Source: Rhopalosiphum padi
Taxonomy: Eukaryota; Arthropoda; Insecta; Hemiptera; Aphididae
Direction of reading: 5' to 3'
NCBI RefSeq assembly: GCF_020882245.1
Contig: NC_083597.1
Coordinates: forward strand, 61,296,152 to 61,360,151
DNA: 64,000 bases
Part shown: positions 1 to 12,570 of the stretch, piece by piece
Position numbering within the stretch: the stretch's first letter is position 1
How the letters are laid out: each line of letters begins with the position of its first letter
Program-made: the position numbers and the translations under genes
The notes under the pieces: model-generated
The model's database searches: none
The model's input: the letters and a program-made list of their open reading frames with translations, nothing else
What the model was told of the DNA's origin: nothing

Positions 1-420
1 TGACATTCCTAAAATTTGAGCTTCTATTAAATTTGTGTACTATTTTCTTTTATCGCTTCCCTTTTTCTGTATTGTCCATATTTACTAAGGTCGCTTCATT
101 TGGTAAACGTGTAGGTTCAAAACTTGACCATTTACTTCTATTTTAAAAAGACGTATACCCGATTCGCGTTTTTTATTTAACTATTATAAAACCCTTTTAT
201 CCTTTCCTCGAGTATAGAATTTAATTAGCACTTTTGTCGTACCTCTTTTGTCTATCAGTCATCTGTATAGTTCTTTTGATTCATTCTTAGTAAGATCAAT
301 CCGTATACGTAAGCTTCTTTTTAGTAGGATTTGTGATGTACTACACGCTGTAGTCATGGTCATTATTTTTTGATTCTGCATCAAAAAACGAAATAGTTTA
401 GTGTATAGATCAACTTGTGA
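1..420 (-). pseudogene. Possible decayed coding sequence running off the left edge
   Basis: On the minus strand one frame reads protein-like stretches with only scattered stops from about 420 down to 1. Segments include SLRIRIDLTKNESKELYR, GTTKVLIKFYTRGKDKRVL, ESGIRLFKIEVNGQVLNL and HVYQMKRP. The longest open piece is roughly 70 codons. Several stops look like simple C-to-T decay of Gln or Arg codons. I do not recognise the protein. A transposon-encoded ORF is the likeliest source. In DNA this A+T-rich, chance is a real alternative. Confidence 0.25.
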
Positions 421-3400
421 CTTATTCGTTAGTCATTGTTTTAGGGTTTTTATTTACCGTTTGATTTTTACTTGGCTGTTTGTAACTATATGTGCTGAGA
501 TGAAAATGTACATTGTTTTTTTTTATTGAATATACCATTAGATATACATCTGAAAAAATAAATTTATATAATAATTACTATTATTTGGTATAATATATTT
601 TAATATATCACATTTATTATTAGATTATTTTAATATTAATATATTTTTTAGCTTTATTAACGAATAAATTGGTATTACGATGATTTGTTAACAGTAAGAT
701 ATATAATATAGATTATATTTTATCGTCTAGTCTAGTATATATCTGAAACTACTTAAACTCTCTTGGCAATAGCCCGTTTATAATCTCAATGGATGCCAAA
801 TCAAAAAAGTAAAGTTGAATTAATCCATATCCTACTACATGGGGTACGGTAATAACAAGATCTATTGATATATCTTGTTTAAACTAATGTTATCTTGAAA
901 TATACAAAAATGTACTTCTATAAAATGAACATGCTGTTTGTATTTATTTTACTATTGAACTATTGAAATATGAATTATTTTGTATTTAATTTTCAAGTTT
1001 TCGAAAATTAAATGTCAAATGGTATAAAACAATATATTGATATATTATGTATTTATATATTAATTAATATTATATGTGGCTCTATCCAATTTATATTAGC
1101 ATGCACTTAGATAATTTCGTTTCAAGATAATACGTATCTGTGATATTTATTTATATTTATATAAACCAAAACAGAAAATTGATAATACTTTATCTGAAAT
1201 TTAACACAATGATGATGAAATTGTAAACACAACGACGTGTTTTCATCAAAAAATGTTTGATATCATATCTACCTGTTGGTCGTCTGGGGTGTTAGAGTTA
1301 TTATGAAAAAAAAAATTGAAGTCCACGTTCTAAAAGCATGGATATTGATTTTCCATTATAATCCAACTACAGTGCACTGGAGACACTTTTAACTATTGTT
1401 TAAAATCAACAATTTTACTACAAGTATGCTCTGAAGAAAATAAAAGAATACGCAATATCATAGCCTATTGTAGTCAAAACGCAAAAAATGTATACTCGAA
1501 GAAACGATATAGTTATTCGTTACTGGTATTATGTATATTCATATACACTGTACAAGGCATATAGAGGTATATATTATATCCCTAGCCACGGTTACAATAG
1601 ATTTAAAAATATTTGCTTGTACAGTCATAAAAAAATATTTAGATAAGGGTTCATTTTTTTGGCTTAACTTAATAATATTTAAGCTATGTTTTTAAAAATG
1701 AATTTAGCGTAAAAAAATAATTCACTTTAGGGGCTATATTAGTTTTCCTAATAAGCCTATTCTATGAGAGATTACTTTAACATTTTACCAGTTTTTATTT
1801 TAAGAGTTTATATTAATACTATTACATATAACATATTTCTCTGATGCTCAAAATGTAAGCACCACATTCCTTGGCATCAAGTTGGTAAATGCTAATTCAA
1901 ACAAACTGACAATGACAAAGCTTGAAACAATTATTTAATCCATTATTGTACTCTGTATAGTCGTACATCATAATATATTATAATATTATATGCATATAAG
2001 TCTTATTACTCTTATTATAACTTTGGGGAAATTTCATTATTTCACATTACCTTCTAATTATATAATATCCAATCAAATATAAACTGTAATCAGAGTTCAT
2101 TGAAAAATTAAATATTGTGAACTTTAATAATAATAATAATAAATACATTTTAATTTAACCAAGAAAAATATTTTACAACAATATGATTGCTATTTGTTAT
2201 TCGAATTATTAATAAATATTTTAAAATAAGAATAAAGGTTGAATCCTAGTACATACTTCACATTTGGTAAAGTAATAATCAACACTTGTAGTTTGTATTC
2301 AATTATTTATTTATTGTATTTAAACAGGTATTACCTTTTATGAAGAAAAAATAATATCCATAAGCTTCTATTATACACAATATTTTTTACTTCTAAATTC
2401 AGTTTTGCGATTCCGAATGGCTTACTATAACTTCAGTCCTTACCAAGTACAGCTTATTTTCGGTTAAGGGAAAGCGTACGGTTCCAGATGTTTGCCATTT
2501 ACGATTTAGCATCGTTAGTTATGATTTAACTTTGGTGTAAAACATTTCATTAGAGCATTAAACCAGCTAAGTTGACTTGATGAGACTTCCTATCTGTACA
2601 ATACTATTATTGACAGGTTATTATACCGCCATCTTTCTTATTTATGTTTTTGACTTTTGGAAACATAAGTTTTGAATAAAATGATAAAACTGATTATTTT
2701 TTGACAGATATACTAAATAAATATTGCAATGGATTGACCAGAATTTTTAGTTTTAAGAAAATTCAAAATACTTTACACTTGCCCTATAAAAAGTGCTTAC
2801 CCTAATTATAAAATTAACAACATTTATTATTTTGTTATAATGTACATATAAATTATACTGTTTACGATTTTAGCTTATAATAGTAAATAAATATTGTATA
2901 ATGTATACATATATAGATAGTTGTTTCTTATGCATGGTTAATAACAAAATATTATACATAAAATTATTAACTACCAATGAGAATGAAAACTAAGATTTAA
3001 TTTATAACATTTACAAGTTACATAGTGTTTGAAAAATAAACACATATTTTATATTTTTTTGATTAGTAATTCAATTACGAAAAACGTATCACTGTGTCTA
3101 GGTACTTATATTCTTTGTATATTATAAATACATTAGTAATGTTGGTTTATTTAATATACACGATATTTATATACATAGTATGCAATGCACAACTGTGTTG
3201 TTGTATATAAAGTTCATAGTAAAACAAGGTTTCACATTTTAAACATTAATAACGTTCCTATATTTAAAATATATTAACCATGTCTTGAATACTAGAAAAT
3301 AGTCGTATTATCTATAATTAATATTAATTATTATTTTGTTTTTTATTAATCAATTTTGAAACTTTAACCATAAGTACATTTATTTACTTTATGACAAATG

Positions 3401-4323
3401 TTCAGTTTAAAATGAAGTTTTAAACACTAAAATCGAAATAATGTCAATATTTCATTAATAAAAACGTATAAACATACAAGTATACAACGTCTACTAACTA
3501 TAATTATAATTCCAGGTTTTAAAAAGAAAATGTTCATGTTTTTTATACAATTGACCTAAAAAAAAAAAAAAACATTTTGGTAATTTTCTTTATAAAAGTT
3601 TCCGAATAAATCAATATATTTTGTATGTAAAAAGGAAAAAATCTTATGTACTACTGTTAAATTGCTGTCAAATAAATTTCACCTTTTTAAGTATATACAA
3701 ATTGCATAAAATAATATCTTTGTATCTTTATTATTACGTTTAAATGAATGTCACAATGATTGTGTTTTGATTCAGACCAACATTTGCACATATTATTCTT
3801 AGTCTAAGAAGATTTATGAAACTTTTTATTCTCTAGAATTATTAAATATGTCTGTACTGTGACGTGTTTAAGGAGAATGATTTAGAGGAAAAAAATTTAG
3901 ACTATGATGTTTGCACCTGGTGTCCATAGGGTGTGTGAACAAACAAACAAAAAATGTGATGATTAAGTATGTTTCATATAATGTAATATGTACTGGATAA
4001 AAATATATATTATATATGATTCTCTACCAACAAAAAATCTTAACATTGTTTAAAAAGGAATAAAATTCAATTTTTAAAAATATATTAGAAAAAAAGTTTC
4101 CTTCTCTGAACTTTTTATATGTTACTATCTCAGCCCATTAAATTTTAAATCCAATTAAAAGTCTGACATATAATAACTACTAGTATTTTATTCAGTAAAT
4201 ACTAAATTATACTATATTATGCATTATTATAACTATATAATATATGCATATAGGTTTAGTTACAATCATTAGAACATACAGCTTCTAAAAACATTATGAT
4301 TAGAATGTACTTCATTGTTTTTA
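421..4323. other. A/T-rich stretch without recognised genes
   Basis: I see no gene, splice-flanked open frame or RNA gene here. The only marked feature is the AAT microsatellite at 2126. A slightly less A+T-rich patch at about 2,400-2,520 has no readable frame. Confidence 0.6.
2126..2142. repeat. (AAT)5 microsatellite
   Basis: Five AAT units plus AA, uninterrupted. Confidence 0.9.
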
Positions 4324-4377
4324 AATTCTGAGCGGAGCGATGTATGGTTTTATAATGATGTGTAGTTTTCTTTTTTA
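4324..4377 (+). repeat. Dispersed repeat family A, short left-end fragment
   Basis: It reads AATTCTGAGCGGAGCGATG followed by TATGGTTTTATAATGATGTG. This corresponds to the left portion of the copy at 39099, and it keeps the GATTCTGAGCGGAG-like segment better than that copy does. The right portion is missing. The match is short, so confidence is moderate. Confidence 0.5.
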
Positions 4378-5633
4378 CTTACATACTTTATAATATATTT
4401 TATTTTCAATAAAAACTGAAATAATAAATTGTATCATATGAAACTTAAATTTACTTAGATATTAACACAATTTTATTTTAAATACAAGTATGTATTTTTT
4501 CGTCTTACCTTTATATTTTTTATTATATAGTTTATTGTTCAAATTAGATAATTAAGATCGTATATATAATATTAGTGATAATTGCATTACATCTTTTCTA
4601 TTCGATTCTAATATTCATAGATTATAAAAGAGAGTTTGGACACTGGATTTTCACATGATTTAAGTCAAATAAAATGTGTTCATAATATTGTCGTTTTAAT
4701 TAATTTAATTATATAATAATTAATTAATTAATTAATTAGCATTTAATTCAACAAAAATGTAAAGATTCAACAAAAAATCATTGAATTCTATAAATATATA
4801 ATTTTGGCAACTTTTATTTTGACATAGACCTTTTAGGTAAAGAAATAATAATTAAATATGAATAAATGAATAAAATTATTTTATAAATCATATATTACAA
4901 TATAAAAAAAATTACTTTGACTGTGTTTAAAATGTATTTGTAACCGTTATTATCTGAGTATACTTGGGTTACGTAGAAAAAATGAATTTAAAAAATATGT
5001 GCACCTAATTTTTAGATTATAGGATATTCCATAGATTATTTCAAATCATAAAAAATTACTGATAGATGATACAACTGAATGAATGTATTAATGAAAAAAT
5101 ATGGATAATGCATAAATGTTAAAATAACTGATAATGAAAAATATTTAAAAATTAATTCCTATCATTAATTACTATAAAAACAATTAATCACAAAATAAAA
5201 CAAACTCCAAAATTACAATAATATATTGAATGAAATATTTTCAGATTTCCGATTATCCAAGACGTTTGATTCTCAATTTAAATAATTCGAATGTTTTCAA
5301 ATAATCAATTGTGTTAATTGAGTTTTCAATGTATAATTTTTTTAAAGTTTTATAGACGTTACAAGTCTCAATTAATTTGGGGGCATGGTCGTGTTATGAT
5401 TTAATTGAATACCATAGATTTATAAATAAACTCAACACACAGGATTTAAGCGTTGTGTATAATATGTAGTCCGCAATCATTAACTAATGTAAAACCTACT
5501 GACTTAACTACTGTTAACCTAACTTAGGGAGAAGCTTATAGAAATAAGAAGAACTAAATTATTGTTAAATTGATTTTAAGTTTTGAATGGAACTATAATA
5601 TTTATTATATTATTGAGTTTACAACGATATGTG
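4378..5633. other. A/T-rich stretch without recognised genes
   Basis: Apart from the AATT microsatellite at 4718, nothing supports a feature. No frame of useful length exists on either strand. Confidence 0.6.
4718..4738. repeat. (AATT)5 microsatellite
   Basis: Five AATT units plus one A, uninterrupted and self-complementary. Confidence 0.95.
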
Positions 5634-5825
5634 ATTTTTGTGTGTATGTCACCACTTTTTGAAACATCAAAAAATGCTCTATTCGTCGATTTCGATAAAT
5701 TTTCTGGTAAGAAATTGAATCTAGTATGTACTATATGAGGTTAAAAGTGATTAATTTGAAATACTTTTTTCAATAATTGGGAAAAGCAAAAAAAATCGAT
5801 TTTGTTATTTTGTGGAAATTAAAAA
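5634..5825 (+). repeat. Dispersed repeat family B, copy 1
   Basis: It begins TTTGTGTGTATGTCACC and ends near CAATAATTGGGAAAAGC followed by AAAAAAAATCGAT. The same start and end motifs recur, diverged, at 16865-17022 in the same orientation with similar spacing. No coding capacity is seen. It is probably a fragment of an old interspersed element. Confidence 0.4.
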
Positions 5826-8800
5826 CTTCCTACCGTATATACTCGTACCCTATTACGGTTATAGACAGGATAATATATACAAATAGCAAAGTAAGTTATT
5901 AATGTAATACAGGCCAGTGAAGCGATTGTACCGAGACTACGTTATTATCATTGTGAATTATAATAAAATGCCACAAGAATGAAGTACAATGGTTTACTTC
6001 TACCGTGGTATTGGTGAAGATGTACCTACGTATTGTTAAAGTATATACTTTGTCTAGTATGTGTATGTTTCTATTTCTGTTTTCTAAGTGGAGAAATAGG
6101 AATATATCTGTTCCGCCATCTGCTGGGTTTTCAACGAGAGTTTTAAATTTTTTATATGGAATTACCCAATTGGAGGAATGTTAAAAGTCAGCGTTCTTTT
6201 TATTTGATCATTATTTTTTTCGAACAGAAATGGGTACCTACCTAATATAATATATTCATTTTATAATTAAATAATACAAATATTTTGTATGATTAAGATG
6301 TATAATTACACATTTGAACATTTTCCTAGTTAATAGCACTTTGGGAAAATAATCCCCCCCTCATATTTGTTCAAATTTATAGAACAAAAATTAATTTAAA
6401 AAAAATACACTTAGAGCATAAATATGTGTATTTGATGTGTGTATAGAATGAATATTTTTATAATAAATAATACAATGTAATTCAAATAATTTAGCATCGA
6501 AATTTTAAGATATTCATTTGAAGGAATCCATAGTTCAAAATCATATTATACTTTACTTGTTTTCATCTAATATAAATATGTATATATATGTTGAATTAAT
6601 TGTAACTCAATTTGACTTAATAACACATTAAAACTAAAATAAATAGCTTCATACTCAAATAAATATTTAAAAAATACTCGAGGCTTAAAAAATGTGTTAT
6701 GAACAATGTATAACTATCACGTTGACATGAATAAATGTATACTTGAACTGCGCTTTTATTATTATACCTGGTCGCTTAATAAACCAGCTAAGTAAAATGA
6801 AAGAATATACATAAATATTTTGCAGTTTAATTTTAAAACCATTTTGTACATATACTTAAAAGAATGTAATAAACTGAGCTAAAAAGCATATATTATACTT
6901 AAATCATGTCTCTGTATTATAATATGCGTACAGTGTACATAGATCTATCTATGTAATATGCAGTGTGAATATTCAAAACTAAGTTAGAACATATAAATTT
7001 TAACCTTAGCTACTACGAGCTACGGTTTTCTTATACAAACAGAATTTTAAATCAAATTACCTATCTACTGTTGTACACCACCATTCACCATATTTTCTTT
7101 TTCTGGTATATGAATCATCTGACATATTTATTTAATCATTCAAATTCATTTTTAGTGTAAATCGCATTTTTGCTCTTTTATATTTTAAATCAAATTATTT
7201 AAACGTCGACGTATGCTAGACGTGTAAGTCATTTATTTATGAACTTTACAAAATGAGAAACCGTCAATTTAACATGATCTAGAGGTTTCCTTTAAAAAAA
7301 ACTCTTCGTCATCATTCGTAAAACATGCAAAACATGTCCAACCTTAACTTACACTTCTTAAAATAATATCATTCAGATTCAGTCATTTACAAATATGTTC
7401 AAAAGATTATAATTACAAAAACATATTTATCAATATTTTTTTATTTTACTTTAGTTTATAATAATTTATATATTCTAACTAAAAATCTACTAATCGAAAA
7501 TATACAATACGCTATGATTTACAGGTATAATATGTGATATACCTTGTCATATATGTGAAAAAAAGCAGCCAAAAATCAACATTTTATATATATTTAGTTT
7601 AATTTGTCATATACTATCATAATAGAGTGTATAATAACTAAAACGATAAAATAAACATTCAGCGTAAAGTAATGTATAATAAACTATAAACTATAACCAC
7701 TACAATGTTACTAAATTTGTCTAAAATTAATAATTTAACAACTATATCTAAAACATGATTGTGTAGACTTTCTATACTCTATTATATTATTCTAAACTGA
7801 TTAAATTATTAATACGTCAAGTTATGTTTAATGTTTACGTATGTGTTTATTAATTTTCACTTTATAGAAGTTCAATTTATAATAATGTTAAAATAGTTTA
7901 TTTTCAATGTTCATTAAATGGCTAAGTTTATTGTATTTATTTATCGAATTTCTGTAAATATTTTGCTTATTTAAGTGAACTCCAATATTACAAAAGAAAA
8001 AATAAATAACACAAATTAATATTTATCATTCAAATTAAATTAAATTTTTAAATGTTTGCAATAATTTACTTTCAAAATTGTCAAGATATTCTAAGTCTCA
8101 ACTTTATATAAATAAATGTCATAGTCATTTTTTTTTCATAAAATGTATAAATCATTTATAACCATTAAAAGTAATCTAACATTTAACATCAAAATATTTT
8201 AAAATATAAGACACAATATGTTTAGCTCAACGAGGCACTTAACAATATGATATTTCATGTAAGATCAACAATTTTATTATTAGTTACATAAAATAAAAAT
8301 CTTGGTCGTAAAATCCTTCTTTTTATTCTTATACATAGTCAATTTATATCTTCCAATTTTGGTAAATAGCAGCAGCTTAAAACGATTAAATACCTGAAAC
8401 TAAATAGATATATTATATTATAATATTTAATGATTATTCGTGAATATTAGTTATTACTACTCTTGAATACCTGACTAGATCAATATAATTTAGGTAAATA
8501 TCTTGAACATAAATCCATTGAATATTTTGTGAAATTAGTTGATATTAGATTGAAGTAGGTACCGAAGTTAAATAAATTACAATCTTGAGAATGTTATTAC
8601 GTTTTAATATTAATACCCAAGTCAGATTAGGTATAACCAAACAATAATAAATGTGGTAGTAATGAACAATCAATAAAATGCGTTAATATTTATTATTTTA
8701 TTATAATATATATCTATATCAATAATAAAAATAAAAGTATCTACCCGTTGTGAATAACCGGTGATATTTATAACGAAACAAAAATATATTGAATCAACCT

Positions 8801-8992
8801 CTTTAATGTACCTAGTTTATAATATGTATATATATTTTTATATTATTAAACCTTTTATTTTTTTAGTCGTAATATAACCTTCTAAAAATAAATACATTCA
8901 CTACTATAACCAAACATTGTTTTCCATGTGATTGTTTAAAACTTCCAGTTGGTGATATATAAACTCCTAAAATACTCCTACATGGATAACCA
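5826..8992. other. A/T-rich stretch without recognised genes
   Basis: Nothing recognisable was seen on either strand. The small patch at about 5,900-6,130 is less A+T-rich but has no coding or repeat signature that I can name. Confidence 0.6.
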
Positions 8993-9112
8993 ATGTATAT
9001 CTTAAGCAATGTTTCTAACTTAAATCCTAATCATGAAGTGATTAAACTTATCGATCGAGGAGTGGATTTAATGGACACACAACGCATTCACCATAAATCA
9101 AAATCTAGTTAA
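8993..9112 (+). pseudogene. Short transposase-like fragment (doubtful)
   Basis: A 39-codon frame contains NLNPNHEVIKLIDRG. After one presumed frame slip, the next bases read like G-G-x-K-W-x-x-N-A. This resembles the 'LIDRGGLxxPS' region near the end of some domesticated cut-and-paste transposases. No ends or other domains are visible around it. The match is from memory of a family pattern and is weak. Confidence 0.22.
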
Positions 9113-12100
9113 AAAACATTCAATTTTTTTTTTAAAGATATTAATATCGAAGCCCTTTATTTTTAATCACTATATATACTATAAATTAACAGACTACAGA
9201 GATTTTCAACATTTTAAGTACCTACAATAAAATAAAATTATACTTTGTGTATATTAATTCAATGATTTATTGACTTGATTTTAATTTTTAAGTTATGAGA
9301 AATAAACTAATGTGTATGTTTTTTGGTAGAAATATTAATCAAAATATTTCGAATTGACCTCAGGTAGTACATAACTAAGCTAATTTTCAGGATTCCATAA
9401 GAATATAAAACCATAAATTCAATAAACAAAAATATATTCAAAACCCTAACACATAAATTCTTTTTATTAGAATTTGAAATTGTTAAGACGTGTTATAAAC
9501 ACTATAGTAAACTGAGCTTTACTCGGTGTTATTTTTCAAATAGGACATTTTATCGTTGATTTAAAATCTATAGTTATAATAATATTTTACAATCTTTTCC
9601 TGGATTTGTGACTTTGTGTGAGTGAAAATATATGAATACCTAAATAAAAACTCAATAACCAGTTAAAATAGTTGCGATTACTACTAATAAATGTATAATA
9701 TTTACTTTATTTATCATTGGCATGGAAAACATTTTTTTTATTAAAAGATATAAATAAAATAAATATCAAAAATTGTATACTTTTTTGTTGAAGTTTAATA
9801 ATAATAAAAGATAAATATTTTCTACGTTTTTTTTAAATATATTATTTGCTTATAAATGGTATGTAGTTAATAACTATAATTTTTCATTAATTATTTTTCA
9901 TGTTTCATAAATTTAATTAAATCATCTCAATTTTCAGTATTTAAACATAATAACGTATAATACGTTATAAAAATATTAAGTCATCTTTAAGCAATTTTTA
10001 TAGTTATTTCTAAACCCACTATTCATCCAATTATAATATGCAGTTATTGTTTTCACAGAACTTTTAATATTACACATATTTTTTGAATAATAAAACATAA
10101 ATAATAAATTATCGTATTGAAATTCTGTTTAAAAACAAAATGAAATATAGATGCTAATCGAACTCCAAAACAAATGGTGATAAAAAAAGAAAAATGATAA
10201 GTATTAAATGAAACAAAATATTATTTAAGTTAAAATTATTGTTTAATGGAGCTGAAACGTTTGTTTATGAGCAATCGTAGTTTTTGTGAATGAGTAAAAA
10301 CCATGTACTAATGAATGCTAAAACAGATTTTATGTATCATGAATAATAATAAAAACTACAATATTTTCTATCAACACTTCATATCAGTGGTTTATTATGC
10401 TGAAACCTCAATAATGAGAATACATTTAACTTGAGACATGTAAAATATGCATAACTCATATCAAATAAACTTATTATTATATTCATGTAATATACAATAA
10501 ACAGCTATTCCGAATAATCTAAATTATAATATAATGGTCACTTTAATAATCTCTCTATTTTATACAGTATTATATTGTTTATTTTCTTAGTTGAGTTTCT
10601 AATTATATTACTTAATTTTAGCTTATCGTTATTTTACATACAGTTTTATCGATTGCATAACCAGTGGTAGATCTAGTATTTTTTATGTTGTGTAGAGATG
10701 CAGAGTATTTGTTTTCCAGGAAGCAACATTCCAAGACGATGCTATAACACACTAGCACCACCCTCGATCAGAGATCAGCACCTGTAAATAATGTTCAATT
10801 TCGGCTATGTTTGAGTTCTTGAGGATTGTATCTAGATAAATATTTAAGAGGCTTGATGGTCCCGTTTTTTGTTTGTATACAATTATATTATCACAATATT
10901 AATTACTTTTATATTATAATTATATTTAAGTCTAGCGTATACGGCTATAATAATATATTATGTTTATTTGCAATCCCTTATTACTTTCCAACCCACTAAA
11001 ATTCGACACCTGTTTCGCGTAAATGAATAAGATGTGTGATGTAAGGTACATCAACGTATGTCACACCAATTTTTTTTTTGTTTCCTATTTCATTTAATTA
11101 ATTAATTTAATTACTCATAAAATTAATTATTATAGTTGAATACTTTGATTTAAAATGACGGAGAGGTACGCAATTGTTATTGATATTTGTCTTAGTTAAT
11201 AAATAATACTATTTATAAATAATCGATTTTATTGGATAACACTTATTAGCAAAATAATTTAAGTAGGTATATACAATATACATATATAGTATAAAAATCA
11301 AATAGTAAGTAAATATACTTTATACTTAAGAATTAAGACTATGTATAGCAGTATATTGTTTTGGTGGATAATACGAGTTAGACGATTTGGGATATTATAT
11401 TTTAAACTGTTGTCGCATTCAGGAATTTGCCCTTAAATTATCTATTATTTGGATTTAATAACATTTTATGTATGTTATAACACAAAATATCATCTATATG
11501 GAATGTGTGGTGAACTAATTACAGACTTGAAAACCACAGAATATGTCAAAGAGAATACATTTAATTTATCATCTGGTTAAATTATATATGATATGCCATA
11601 TTTTTTTTTTTACATTATCAAAGTTATTCATGAAATTTCTTATTAAATATAAACAATACTGAAAGTAAAAATATTACCTAAATATGATATTGTCAAAACG
11701 TGTCGTCTATGGACTGCTTCATTTACTTTCTTCGTTATCGTTTAAGGCTATTTTTGAACATGTACAAAATATTTAATTCAAATAAAGAATAATATATAAA
11801 TAATACAAATATATTTACTTGTTTTAGGCTATCGATACTCTAAAAAAAATTTAAATTAAATTTTTTTTTCGTTATTTTCTTTTCTATAAATATCAATAAA
11901 ATTATTAAAAACAGTTGAAATATTTTAAAATGTAAAACACGATTCTCATAATCTTATGTTATGTGTATTTAAAAATATTGAAAATTTATAGAAACAGTTT
12001 TTTACAAAAGTTTGAGTTTTGAATGTTGATGAAACCTATATAATAATTAACAATTGAGGTTAGTTTTTTATAAATTAAAAAATATTATTATATAATACGC

Positions 12101-12424
12101 ACTTAAAAGTTTCATCCCATACCTATATTTTTTAACTTATAAACTATTCACAATAATATTTTACAAATTTTTATTCTAATTCCAACCTAATTATAACACA
12201 ATCCTTTCACTCTGTTACATGACCAGTTCGTTGGTATAGACTCACTGCAGTTAATACTAGTTAGTAATATTGTATTTAATAATATTATAATGATGACTAT
12301 AATATAACATATGCAATTTATTTTAATAGAAAATTAGTTTAACCTACCGTATTACTATGAGAAAAATAAATTACTATAGCAATATAAATGTTGAAGGTAT
12401 ACACAAAAATAAATGAAGATTTGT
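9113..12424. other. A/T-rich stretch with one less A+T-rich patch at 10.66-10.87 kb
   Basis: No gene seen. At 10662-10676 the sequence CAGTGGTAGATCTAG, followed by a T-rich run, resembles the outer end of hAT-like or related insect transposons (CAGTGGCGGATCTAG type). About 200 bases of mixed composition follow it. No opposite terminal repeat or duplication was found, so I do not call an element. Confidence 0.5.
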
Positions 12425-12570
12425 ATGGGGCGTAAATACTTGGAAACTACTGAATTAATTGGTACCAAATTTTGAACACATATTTCTTGAGATACGAGCA
12501 GTTGTTTGATAGTTTTGGGTCACAAAATTTGGAAAATGTTTTTATATAACCATATAGGATGGCTATCGAT
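12425..12570 (+). mobile_element. Possible transposable-element tail fragment
   Basis: The sequence TTGGAAACTACTGAATTAAT, then TGGTACCAAATTTTGAACAC and TTCTTGAGATACGAG, has the flavour of conserved tails of old insect interspersed elements (a 'gaaactactgaaccgatt..tgaaattt' type). It has no coding capacity and no visible terminal repeats. This is an inference only. Confidence 0.25.
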
